Positions 13,401-22,195 of a DNA stretch of 64,000 bases are shown piece after piece. Under the pieces are notes generated by a model that saw only the letters and a program-made list of their open reading frames with translations, had not been told where the DNA came from and made no database searches. Source of the stretch: Lytechinus variegatus (lineage: Eukaryota > Echinodermata > Echinoidea > Temnopleuroida > Toxopneustidae); contig NC_054741.1 of the NCBI RefSeq assembly GCF_018143015.1, positions 64,516,697 to 64,580,696 on the forward strand, written 5' to 3'. The position numbers and the translations under genes were made by a program. Position 1 is the first letter of the stretch, and every line of letters begins with the position of its first letter.

Positions 13401-16400
13401 AATTCTCAAAATCTCCATCGGCATTTTGACTCAAACACTATGCCTCCCTCCCATACAGCATCACTGATCGGACATGACTGATACCATTCCTTTCATCTTT
13501 TCCTGTGCAACAACTCTTCATATTTCATAAACTTCTCCCATCCAAGCCTTGCATCTGACCTCTGAAGGCTCTGATGCATACAACAATTCGGCATCCTTTG
13601 TACTTACTATCCTTATCAACATGATGTCTCTGTTTCTTCATATGATTTGCAGTTTAACCGGAGCCTCTTGCCTCCTCATGGCTTGTTAAAGTGGCTAGCT
13701 GACCTCTGCCCCCATCTGAGCTGTGAACTCTCGACCAATGCCAAGGATCATCTGATGACCAGTTATTTTCTTCAGATTGCCTCCCATGACCTCTGCAATG
13801 AACTTCAGCAGGTCAGTCTATATTCCTATGGCCACGATACATGCACATCACAAATGTGCACCAGTGGTATACGATGTGGTAACCTAAGAGAAGGTTCTTA
13901 AATGATGCCATGCCAAAACAATATTACAAACTTGATTGAAATTACCTCATATTGTTCGGTCAACTTCCATTAAAATATCTGGCTTCAAACATTCATGCAG
14001 CAGCCCCCCTGACAATACAAATTTAATGGAATTGCCCTTCTGTGAAATCCTGTTTTCTGCAAATACACATGGAAAATATGGACTTGACTTTGATTAGCCA
14101 GGTCTTAAATTTTTATAGGTTCAGGGCAACACCACTTGTCTATAGGACACGTTTCTCTGTTCCAATACAAATAAGAAAAATGAAGAAAAAAAGTTACAAG
14201 ACATCTCCTAAGACAATGTGAGGGGCATTGAGTCTAATGAAAAGGGCATCCATGATGGTAAATTGCCAATTCGTCTACTGCCAACTTGTCCAATCACCAC
14301 ATGGTCTATCTTCATTTGGTCTTATGCCACTCCGTCAGGCAACGTTTCATCCGAACAACCATTTGGTCCAATAACTGTTTGTCCAATCATCTCTTGATGT
14401 AATCACCAGTTAGTCTATGACCATTTCGTCTCATAACCAGTTGGATCTATTATTCTATTTTCATTCATTTCCCCCAATTAAGACTTAGTCCAGTCAGAAC
14501 TAATGGCATATGGACTAAATCGCTATTGTACCAAATGGTTATTAGACAAAATGGTTAGTGGACAAATCAGCAATTAGACCGTGTTGATAGTGGACGAACT
14601 GATGGTAGACTAATTTATGGTAGATGAGTTTGAATATTGGACAAATTGGCATTAAACCGATTGAAAATAAACCCCTATTACCTTGACCATGACCTTCAAT
14701 GGCCATGGATTAATATGAACATTAATTTCAGTTGTGGTAAAATTGAAGGGAATAAACTGAATGGGTGTTCCAGTTAGTTAGTTTGGAATACATGATTTCA
14801 CAGAGTTAGGCTTATGTAAATGGACCAGATGGGTGTCTTTATAGCTGCTTGTAAACTACGAACGACTGGTGATCCTTTCTTGTGGCAGATGATATGCCAA
14901 ATTTTTCCTTAGTGTTGATTTAGCGCCCAAGAAAGGATCACCAGCCATTGTACACCCGCCCAGACTAGATCTATATGGTGGCAGTCAACCTCTGTGATGT
15001 CATTGCTGGAGCTATAGACTTTAAGCTACCAAAATAAAACTCAGTACATTTTCTACACTTGCTATTCTTTCTTGCAGAATCTGTATAACCATCTAGGATC
15101 AGTGAGCCTGGGAGAAGCACAGAAGTCATCAGGAATGATGGATGACGGAGCAGATAGTCCTGACTGCACCGGTGCTATTAACATTGATGGGGATGCAGTC
15201 ATTCTAGAGGTATAAATAATGTAATATTTTTTTCATGCTTCAGGTGGATGACTGCCCTGCACTGATGATTTGTTAAAATGAAAGAAAAAAAGTTTGATGA
15301 ACAGGGAAGGATTCTGTTGACAGCATATTGTATGAAATTAGGAGTTGTTGTTGTTCTAAAATTTGCAGTCATACATTAAGGGTATATCAAAGTGATTGTT
15401 TTTGGCTACTGATCATTTATGCACTAAAGGAACTTTATTATCCATGGCATGCCATCTGCTGATGGGGGAATTTAATCTTGCTCTCTTTTTACAAAGAAGT
15501 GAGGGAATGAAGGTCAATATGACAAACAGATTGAAAGGAAGAGAAAATGAGATGAAGAATGAGGAGGGGAGATGAAAGAAATAAGGGGAATGGAAAATGA
15601 GAAATAACAGCAGGAATATTTATAGTAACGTATCGAATCAGCAGATACAACAACCGAATGGAGCAATTTCAAGAGGGAATCTTTGTTACACACTCCAATA
15701 AAATGTTGACAGTCTTTGATGAACCACATAGTGTATTTGATAATGTTGGCATTTGATTTGATTTTTTTTTTTCGTAATTGCTATTTGTTTTTTCCAGTCT
15801 GATGTGGAAGAAGTATCAGGGAACCACTCCAAAGATACCAGTGCACGTAGGGGTCAAACTGAATCAAGTAAACAAACTGATCAACCTGCTAACCAATTCT
15901 ACAGAGATCCTAGTAGAATTGTCCAGTCACTTGGTGTGCAAGATCAAAGAGTTTCTGTTGTAGGAAAGACACTTTCTCAGAATGATGATGAAGGACAGCC
16001 TTCAGAAGAAGTTTTGGTAATTTCTCAAGAAATTGAGTTAATGGATCAAAGATCGCAGGGTGCTTCAACCCAAGTACCAATTATAAGCAAGACAAAGAAA
16101 GGAAATGCTTTCAGGAAGGGCCAAAAGAGACAGGTGAACGCCAATTTTCCAGATGTTTGCAAGAAGGTAAATGGGAATTCTAGAAATGAGGCCAGTACAG
16201 CAAGAAATTCACATCAAGGAAGTGATGAAATGAAAAGCAAAGAAGTACTGATCACTGTACAAGATAGTGAGTTGGATGAGGAACAGCAAGAAGGTAAACC
16301 TTGTAATGAAATAGCTGTCAGCAAGAAGGCAGAAGCAAGGTGTGAAGAGATATCAAAGAATGTTAAAATACCTCCCAGCGCAGGCAAGCCACACGATGCT

Positions 16401-18329
16401 GTTGAAGTAGTCTTTGGAACTGTCCAAGAGAAAGGGTCTTCAGAGAAACAGTTGGAATGTGCAGGAGATGATCTCAGAATGGAGAAGGAAGTGAAGAAAA
16501 GTGAGCAAGATCTGCAGCAAGTTGGTAATGTTACTCCTGTTCCTCCTAGCCCTAACCAGGGTGAGAAGGCACAGGAAACTGTAGTCTGTCAGAAGAGCAG
16601 CAACCCTATGGAAGACATTGCCATCTCTGATTCTTGCAGCGAGGAGTCTGTTGATATCATTTATGACACAGAAACCGATCATTCAGACTATCTGACTCTG
16701 AGAAAAGCCAGACACCTGAGGAAAATGTTTCCTCCTCAAGATCCATCAAAAGTAAGATCCATTGGTTCTTGTGTGGTAACAAGAAGCAGGTACAGGAAGT
16801 CAATGCCGGATGCTCATTCTGTAAAACCTTTAATGGACAGAACACCTAAAAAGCATCAAAGCACAGGAAAGGAATCTGATGAGTGTCAAGAAGGTTCCCC
16901 AGTCTTTAAATACACTCGTGATAAACTTGTCCACATTGACAAGAACAGAGGTTCTATAGGAAAAGCCAAGAAAATAGACACTGGCAATGAAGTATTTCCT
17001 ATCATTCAAGAAGTGAGAGAAAGCAGGATATCTACAAATGAACGAGATCTATCAAACGATTTAGACAGCAAGACATCTCAGGCAAATGAAGTAATTTCAA
17101 GCTGTGGACGGACAGCAAGAGTAGTGAATCACAGAAAGAAGACTGAAAGTTCAAACTTACCAAACATGTATGATGCTCCCAGCATACAGATGACAGAACA
17201 ATCAGTAATTTCTTTTGATTCATCAGAAAATGGTATATTGCCGAGTTGTGGAGTAAGGTCAGGGCTTAGAAGGTCACCTCGGAGACCCAAGCACCAAGAC
17301 AAGGCAGATGTTTTGGGAGTCTCTTCAGGTGATAGTTACAGGTCAGAATTTTCTAGTCTTGCCAAAGGGAGTAAAAATGCAGGTGGTGATGATCCGACAT
17401 GCCTCGGGACATCAGCTAAAAAGGGAAAGCCGAATAACAGTTTAAAATTGAAGGAGGAAGAAAGTAGGGAAGATAATCCAGTTGATACAGCCAAGTCAGA
17501 TTCTTTGGTAGATCACTCACAGGTTAGCAATAGATTTGCTTCAAATCTTCAAAGATCGTGTAGAAGGAAAGACCTTGAAGAAAAATCACTATCTTCTGCA
17601 GAAAAAGGATTTCCAGACAGTGACACTTCCTTTAGAGAAAATTTAAGACAGTCAAGGAAAAGTGTGGCACAAAAAAGTCATTCTAGTAATAGGAATGATG
17701 TTGATCAAGTTGTCACACCTAGACAACAACAATTCCTTCCTTGCAGAAATGCAAAAGGGCGGTTTGTATCAAGGGAGAATGATAGCTCTTGCAAGGGTCA
17801 TAACAGAGAAAATTGTCCAGTTTCACTTGAATCTTCCCATCCTCGGGTCAGGTCACTCAGAAAACGATCCTTCTCAGAAAGCTTTGCTGACCAGTCTTTA
17901 TGTTCTACAAACATTCCCGCTTCCATACCAACTTCTGCTGAGAATGCTGCATTGCACAGTAGAAGCTCCTCAAACGTTGGCATTGATCCTCCAGGTACCC
18001 AAGAATTTGACCCAATACTACCACAGAGTGAGTCACCAGCAAGGTCAAACAATGTGAATGGAAGAAGTTCAGGCAGGATGAAAACAGATGGCAAAGGGAG
18101 TCCTGCAAGACCAAAGACATCAGGAGACAGCTTTTCAGAAAGCAGGACAAAGGATGACGAGGATATTCCTCAAAGATCGGAAGGTACTAGGTCGTTGACT
18201 AGTGGAGATTCTGGTACAAGAACAGTATCCACACAATATAGTCCAAGAAGCTCCAAAGTCAGCTCTCAACATCGACTTTGTTCCTCTCCAAGAGTGCACC
18301 TTGTTAGAAAGGCGCTTGATTTTGAATAA
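1440..18329 (+). CDS. Unrecognised 1310-residue protein, 13 coding exons, helical N-terminus and long disordered tail
   Basis: Coding exons, joined by GT-AG introns with matching phases: 1440-1509, 3253-3376, 4667-4809, 5525-5691, 7048-7151, 8491-8541, 9593-9677, 10949-11034, 11543-11695, 12506-12632, 13653-13811, 15078-15209, 15798-18329; total 3933 nt including the stop. The ATG at 1440 lies 16 bases into its exon and is the first in frame. Residues 1-58 and about 160-420 look alpha-helical, rich in Leu, Cys and His; residues 65-155 are polar. From about 420 onward the chain is low-complexity, rich in Ser, Lys, Arg and Glu. The last exon alone encodes 843 residues. The tail holds hydrophobic-acidic patches that resemble SUMO-interaction motifs (about 463-472, 539-548, 617-629, 740-761, 866-873, 936-944) and repeated basic Arg-Ser motifs. 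This composition suggests a nuclear scaffold, possibly in chromosome or telomere biology, but that is inference; no catalytic motif, zinc finger or Myb domain is visible. Exon structure is well supported; function is unknown. Confidence 0.85.
2459..3111. mobile_element. TTAA-flanked non-autonomous element, CCCTAAA ends (family D)
   Basis: The element lies in the first coding-gene intron. It is bounded by TTAA on both sides (2459-2462 and 3108-3111), and its ends are near-perfect inverted repeats: CCCTAAATAGGCCGG on the left and CCGGCCAGTTTAGGG on the right. TTAA target duplication and CCCTA-like termini are hallmarks of piggyBac-type elements. The 645-bp interior has no transposase frame, so it would need a transposase in trans. 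A C-rich run precedes the right end. Confidence 0.65.
3992..4601. mobile_element. Foldback MITE, family A copy 1
   Basis: The left arm starts AGGACAAGTCCACCCC and the right arm ends with the inverted counterpart (GGTGGACTTGACCT). Inside the arms, the text around GTAAAATAAGAAAGTTATGA recurs inverted, so most of the element folds on itself. The same family is seen at 26434, 28046, 50541, 51203 and 58584. The TTAA flanks seen in cleaner copies are degraded here. It lies in the second coding intron and its right end is about 65 bases before the next exon. Confidence 0.7.
4903..5220 (+). repeat. 65-bp tandem repeat, five copies
   Basis: Copies start at 4903, 4961, 5026, 5091 and 5156, a period of 65 bases (the first unit is 58). 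Each carries a CACCACCACATCAAGGAATG-like core followed by a CATTTCAATG junction. Units 2 and 4 share a GGCTTCGGATCAAATCC start that the others lack, hinting at duplication in pairs. The array begins about 90 bases after coding exon 3. Confidence 0.75.
6412..6507 (+). repeat. Dispersed repeat shared with 61844-61939
   Basis: A 95-base stretch with the shared cores GTGTGTTATTTT, CATAGG and TCTGGTAGGTATGAT is found again near 61.85 kb in the same orientation. It has no coding potential that I recognise. It is probably a fragment of a dispersed element. Confidence 0.55.
6901..6934 (+). mobile_element. Solitary right end of a family D TTAA element
   Basis: A C-run followed by CCGGCCTAGATAGGGTTAA matches the right terminus of the element at 2459-3111 (CCGGCCAGTTTAGGGTTAA). 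No matching left terminus was found nearby, so this is a truncated copy. Confidence 0.5.
7247..8322 (+). repeat. About 160-bp tandem repeat with a DR1 site in each unit, bounded by inverted GTCTCACCTGC
   Basis: The segment begins GTCTCACCTGC (7247-7257) and ends with its inverse GCAGGTGAGAC (8312-8322). Between them are five to six diverged units of 150-190 bases, each containing a block like GGTCAATGAACTTTGGCC. Five units hold the exact sequence AGGTCAAAGGTCA (7447, 7639, 7802, 7965, 8118). The element lies wholly in the intron between coding exons 5 and 6. A reversed fragment of the same family is at about 47990-48235. There is no coding frame; the inverted ends suggest a mobile origin. Confidence 0.75.
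8815..9088. mobile_element. Foldback MITE with GGGGCCCGTCTTAC ends
   Basis: The left arm GGGGCCCGTCTTACAAAGAG and following GATTGATCCGATCAA recur inverted at the right end (GATTGATCGGATCA, then CTTAGTAAGATGGGGCCC). The arms are roughly 40-70 bases long around an unrelated AT-rich centre. No target duplication could be fixed. It lies in the intron between coding exons 6 and 7. Confidence 0.6.
9851..10540 (+). repeat. Tandem repeat of about 130-152 bp with TCAAGGTCACAGTGAC sites
   Basis: Four diverged units, marked by GGATCCCAGGAA at about 9965, 10096, 10246 and 10398, lie between ACGCCCG on the left (9851) and the inverse CGGGCGT on the right (10503-10509). Units carry AGGTCA-type half sites; two hold the exact TCAAGGTCACAGTGAC (10134-10149 and 10288-10303). 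The structure parallels the element at 7247-8322: short inverted ends around tandem units rich in nuclear-receptor half sites. It is intronic and non-coding. Confidence 0.65.
11062..11172 (+). repeat. GAT-rich microsatellite
   Basis: An imperfect run of GATGAT and ATGATG triplets starts about 28 bases after the donor of coding exon 8. Open frames on both strands here are repeat translations. Confidence 0.7.
12960..13600 (-). pseudogene. LINE reverse-transcriptase C-terminal fossil (RTE-like), interrupted by a MITE
   Basis: Read on the - strand, the translation in broken frames shows a chain of residues typical of the end of LINE polyproteins: a GVKL-like stretch, then LAKAN followed by a degenerate WYxH element, then DDGHALKRLF. 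Reading resumes beyond the inserted MITE (13023-13230) with FEVSG and a basic segment. Frames contain stops, so the copy is dead. It lies in the intron between coding exons 10 and 11. The RTE-like placement rests on remembered motif patterns and needs a profile search. Confidence 0.55.
13023..13230. mobile_element. 208-bp MITE with GGCCCGTA ends inserted in a LINE fossil
   Basis: The inverted arms are about 35 bases: left GGCCCGTACTCTCAAGAGG..., right ...CCTCTTTTGAGAATACGGGCC, each continuing into a CATGGTACAATT-type core. AAA flanks both sides (TTT on the - strand). Removing the element and one AAA copy rejoins the - strand LINE reading frame, which supports a 3-bp target duplication. Confidence 0.7.
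14270..14655. repeat. Inverted pair of about 16-bp minisatellites
   Basis: The left half (about 14272-14460) consists of roughly eleven diverged units like CATTTGGTCCAATCAC. The right half (about 14515-14650) consists of about eight units of the reverse complement type, like GACAAAATGGTTAGTG. Together they form an inverted pair around an unrelated centre. No function is evident; see the separate finding. Confidence 0.65.
14864..14946. repeat. Short foldback with 18-bp arms
   Basis: GACTGGTGATCCTTTCTT at 14864-14881 pairs with AAGAAAGGATCACCAGCC at 14929-14946, with one mismatch and a 47-base loop. It is probably a short MITE remnant. It lies about 130 bases before coding exon 12. Confidence 0.55.
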
Positions 18330-18391
18330 GGATCACATTAGTTTTTACTCTTTTCTCAGAGGTTAACATACAGAAGGCCTTAATTGAAAAA

Positions 18392-18397
18392 AATAAA
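18392..18397 (+). terminator. Candidate polyadenylation signal of the unknown gene
   Basis: AATAAA lies 63 bases after the stop codon at 18327-18329. It is the first canonical hexamer after the stop; a transcript would be needed to confirm use. A longer 3' UTR cannot be excluded. Confidence 0.45.
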
Positions 18398-19107
18398 GTT
18401 GACTTTTAGAAGAGATATTTGATAATTATTACCAAGTATCGCTGTACTTCCGAGATATGCTACATAGTATTTGCTCGGGAAAAGGAAATTTAGTAAACAT
18501 AATTGTTGTCAGAATCAGTACATCAGTATAAGTGATAAAAGCAACCAAAAAACCATGTAGTCTCGAGTACAAGAATTTCTAACTCTTAATTTAGAAAACC
18601 GTAACCAGTAGTTTTAAGTACCTTTTTGACTGAAAGGAGATAAGGGTTAAATTTCATTTGAATCTTTATTTTAGGAACAGCAATTTATTACCTTTGCCCT
18701 TTGTAGGAGGTTGTTGGGACATTATGTTATTGTGTTGTCGGTCTGTCTGCCCCGTTTATGTTTTATTATGACAAGTATGCTTTTAAAAGTGATGATTAGG
18801 TGATTAGTTTTATCATCATGAGATCAAAGGTTCAAAGAGAAAATTATTTTAAACTTAAAGAAGTTAGGTGTGTACTACTTTATTGATCTGGCAGTGGAGA
18901 AGGCATAGATTTATTTTGCTGGCAGTAGAGAATCCATTTCTTTTCATCCTTAATACAAATTCAAAATAAGAGTGAAGATAATACTCATTCTTCAGACTGA
19001 GTCTGCGTGCAAATAGCTTCAGAAGTTAGAATCTTGATATCTGTTATATGTTCTTGTTGTTCAGTTTTTATAACAAGCTACTTTGTGTGCAAGTATGAGA
19101 TTATTTA
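18398..19107. other. Gene-free 3' flank
   Basis: AT-rich sequence without a credible coding frame, repeat array or RNA gene. It may be partly 3' UTR if the early poly(A) signal is not used. Confidence 0.4.
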
Positions 19108-19268
19108 ATACCTCGGTCACATTTGCTCTACGGCGGTGTAACGGGTCGAAAACAGCCGTTTTAACATCTTTTGTACCCGCTACATATAGGTGGTTTGAAT
19201 CAAAATTAACAAAACGGCTGTTTTCGACTCGCCATTCGGTTGCCATGGAGAAAATGTGACCGAGGTAT
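19108..19268. mobile_element. 161-bp MITE with TA target duplication
   Basis: The ends ATACCTCGGTCACATTT and AAATGTGACCGAGGTAT are exact inverted repeats of 17 bases. TA lies directly outside each (19106-19107 and 19269-19270). A second internal inverted pair (GTCGAAAACAGCCGTTTT and AAAACGGCTGTTTTCGAC) gives a strong foldback. TA target duplication is typical of Tc1/mariner-type elements; no transposase is encoded. It ends 60 bases before the DIRS element. Confidence 0.8.
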
Positions 19269-19342
19269 TAGTAAGAGATTTATTGTTCAAACCTCTTTAT
19301 GAGTGCAAACTGTGCTGTGAATATAGTATCTACTTCAGATAC

Positions 19343-19523
19343 GCCATACTTACCTATTCCCTTAAATGCCATTCGATCGCCACGCTCGAATACACCCGGC
19401 AAAAAATTTCTCCTATAAAAGGAGAAAAAGTCTGCAACGCAGACTATAGCCCCGCACGACAAGGAGGGAAACCCCGCCCTATACTATAAGTACCTTGCGT
19501 GCGTGGCTCACTTCCTCTTTCTT
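19343..19523 (+). repeat. DIRS left inverted terminal repeat
   Basis: A 181-base segment is found inverted at 24548-24728 with no difference that I could see by eye. It contains the palindrome CTCCTATAAAAGGAG and CTGCAACGCAG. The outer 14 bases of the element (19329-19342) differ between the two ends. Confidence 0.9.
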
Positions 19524-19610
19524 TTGCCGGCGCCCGAACCTAGCGGTTGTGTGGCGCTTACGCTCAGTTAGAGATTGTATACACCCAAACAGTGAAGGAC
19601 TTATCCCAAA

Positions 19611-19990
19611 AGTAGACAGAGGTCTCAGAACGCACGTCTCATGACAAAAAGTAGACAGAGGTCTCAGAACCCACGTCTCGTAACAAAAAGTAGACAGAGG
19701 TCTCAGAACCCACGTCTCATCACAAAAGTAGACAGAGGTCTCAGAGCCCACGTCTCATGACATAAAGTAGACAGAGGTCTCAGAACCCACGTCTCATGAC
19801 AAAAAGTAGACAGAGGTCTCAGAACCCACGTCTCATCACAAAAGTAGACAGAGGTCTCAGAGCCCACGTCTCATGACAAAAAGTAGACAGAGGTCTCAGA
19901 ACCCACGTCTCATGACAAAAAGTAGACAGAGGTCTCAGAACCCACGTCTCATCACAGAAGTAGGCAGAGGTCTCGGTACCCACGCCTCAT
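19611..19990 (+). repeat. Tandem array of ten 38-39-bp units with a 116-bp higher-order period
   Basis: Units start at 19611, 19650, 19689, 19727, 19766, 19805, 19843, 19882, 19921 and 19959. Each reads AGTAGACAGAGGTCTCAGA followed by a CCCACGTCTCAT-type half. Spacing runs 39, 39, 38 three times, so variant types repeat every three units (116 bases). Every third unit is shortened and carries CATCACA, and the unit after it often has AGAGCCC. The array sits between the left terminal repeat and gag, in the element's leader. Confidence 0.9.
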
Positions 19991-21151
19991 CCGATCCCAC
20001 AGCCATAACCAGACGGAGGTGCGTTTCGGGCCGGGCCCCACGTCTGTATTATCCACCATAATGAGCAAACAACTGGATCGAAAGACTCCCCGTCAGGGCC
20101 TCAATCAAGCCAATATTAACACTTCCCAGAACCATACGAAAGAGGATGGAGCTGTGAAAGATGATGGAGGAAAGAAAACCCCCAATATAACCAGGTCTAA
20201 ACGAGGTTAAGGGTTCAAAATCCCCATCAAAGGAAAAGTCAAGACCCCCTCCCAGGCCAAACCCAATTAAGGGGAAGACAGCTAAAACCCATACTCCGGA
20301 CGAATTAAACCTCGGGACGTCCGTCACCTTACTGGGAAAGGTACCGAAGGGGGCCGAGTTTTCCTTGGACGACTCGGATAAATTCGAGACGATTCCCGTC
20401 ACCAAGAAAGCGAAAATGGGAGAATTAATCAGGGAAGGACGACGTAGAGTCGGGTTTTCATCCCCCTGACAACATGGACATTGCCTCGGCGGCCTGTTCA
20501 TGAAGATGTTCCAGGCGGCGCAAAAACGTATGAACTTGTCGAATCAGCCGATTGCAGGCGACACGAGCGCCCCTACCATCTCATCGGCGCAGACCAAAAC
20601 CCGGCCCCACAGCCCAGGCGCCCCGACCCCATCACGCCTCAGCGGCCCGTCCCGGACAACGGGACATTGAAAGTCGTACTCGGGGGAGAAGCCCGAGCTC
20701 TCAGCTATTCGAGCGGACCTGTCATGCTCCCTCTATTCATATTGAGGATGATTCAGACTCAGAATATTGCTACCATCGGCCCATAGCATCCGGCAAGCGA
20801 AAATGGACAGACTCTTTGCTGTCTCATCTCTCCACTTCACGATCAGCGAGACAGAGCGCTGCTACTGCTAGCGGTCGTTATGAGAAGGAGGGGGCTTCAG
20901 TGATTAGTGAGAGTTTTTTCTTCAGCTATTTTTGCTTCCAGCCCCAGCTCTCGCCATGATAGCGTAGAAAGCAAGCCTGTTTCGGCTGCAGATTTGATTA
21001 CGAAATACTGCCCCAGCTTAAGGCAGAGACTACCTACTCAGACTCAGAGGATTCTAAGCCTATTTTTTGTCTCGAGTCGGAGCTTGGGAGACAATCTGTC
21101 AACTCAGCTGCGGTGAAGCTTGACAAACCCTTCTCATCCTGCTTGAATAGA

Positions 21152-21573
21152 CCAGTTCGTAGTGACCTTTCATTTCTCAATATGATAGGCAGATTTCAAA
21201 GCAAGATATTACGTAAGCTTGCCCTACATAGCAGGATGAAGAAATTGAATAGACCAGGTGACAAGAATAGCACACCAATAAACACTTTAATCTTTATGAA
21301 GGTATTTGTTGCATTCCTACTTTGAATGCATATCATAGCAAGTTGCACAATGTACTTGGCAAACTGTGAAATACCAGTCGTTTGTGGACGCATTGTTTTT
21401 TGTGGATGTGAATGAAAACCACTATTCAAAAAAAATATATGAATAATCAAGACATCTAAGTTGGTGCTTATCGCATTAGTTTTTAAACCACCATGTCACT
21501 TTAGTACAAATGGCCTTTCTCTGATCATGCGAAAATTTTTTTTGATCATGCGCAGAAAGGAACTACGAACTGG
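21152..21573. mobile_element. Probable MITE nested in DIRS gag
   Basis: CCAGTTCGTAGTGACCTTTC on the left and GAAAGGAACTACGAACTGG on the right form imperfect inverted ends around AT-rich sequence unlike the surrounding GC-richer gag. No target duplication was resolved. It would have inserted after the DIRS copy arrived. Confidence 0.45.
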
Positions 21574-21621
21574 CTTATTAACTTAATGACAGGGGAAGGG
21601 ACTTGTGTCCTACCAACAGAG

Positions 21622-21804
21622 CTACCAAGTCTCACGCATTATGCATGAGACTCAAGCATTTTTTACTCTTGTTCATCTCCAATCTCTGTCTCACGCAAAT
21701 ATCACAGCCTATCCCCATATAGGCCTACATTGTACACGATGTCTGTGATCTCAGATTCACAGAAAATCTCACGCATAGCTGGTCTTTGAACTTGGCATCT
21801 CTGC
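21622..21804. mobile_element. 183-bp insertion in DIRS gag flanked by a 10-bp direct repeat
   Basis: ACCAACAGAG occurs at 21612-21621 and again at 21805-21814, directly flanking this segment. Inside, the ends show partial inverted similarity (CTACCAAGT against ACTTGG) and CTCACGCAT-type repeats. The flanking repeat suggests a target duplication of 8-10 bases. Confidence 0.45.
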
Positions 21805-22195
21805 ACCAACAGAGACTTTAAGCACGTTTTCAAGACTCCCACAGTCCCGGATGCAGCCTTTTGTGTTGGGGATGCTAGGGCTAAGAGATCGTGCTACTCA
21901 GAATCCACTCGGGTCACGTAGATTTAAGCGTATGGAGGGTCGGATGACCTCTATTGACCAGGCAGCCAGGGTATCTATGCGCCTAGCAACCTATCACACA
22001 TATCTTTTGACAGCCTTTCGGGAATCTGAGAGACTAGGTATCTCCCCGGAGGATCGCAGAGACATATGGGAGTGTGTTATGATGTTTGCAGAATACCAGT
22101 TTGAACAGGCGTCGAGGATTGCCATACTTTGCACGAGAGCAAGACGTTCACAGGTCATTGACCTACTTCAGATTAGAAAAAAAAAAAAAAAATAG

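Larger units (their letters stand above)
20062..22175 (+). pseudogene. Decayed DIRS gag-like ORF1
   Basis: An ATG at 20062 opens a polar, Lys/Thr-rich frame that stops at 20207-20209. The reading continues in a neighbouring frame through a basic, Pro-rich region to about 20469 (TGA), then in the same frame to another stop near 20669. Ser-rich pieces follow to about 20960. After two apparent insertions (21152-21573 and 21622-21804), a helical segment at 21851-22175 with SPEDRRDIWE and many Ala/Arg residues looks like the ORF1 C-terminus. DIRS ORF1 proteins are poorly conserved, so assignment rests mainly on position before RT. A run of about 17 A at 22178-22193 separates it from RT. Confidence 0.6.

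Noticed and set aside
17662..18094. Overlapping + and - strand open frames inside the last exon of the first gene
   Set aside because: Shadow frames of the long coding exon; the main frame is continuous and spliced.
1440..18329. Identification of the first gene as a telomere-repeat factor (TRF) or TIN2
   Set aside because: The helical N-terminus raised the idea, but there is no C-terminal Myb domain and no specific sequence match that I could defend.
19611..19990. Regular 38-39-bp repeats resembling a CRISPR array
   Set aside because: The whole period is repeated with no unique spacers, and it lies inside a eukaryotic retrotransposon leader.
20049..20501. 150-codon - strand open frame
   Set aside because: It is antisense to the DIRS gag-like region and its composition mirrors that frame; no independent support.
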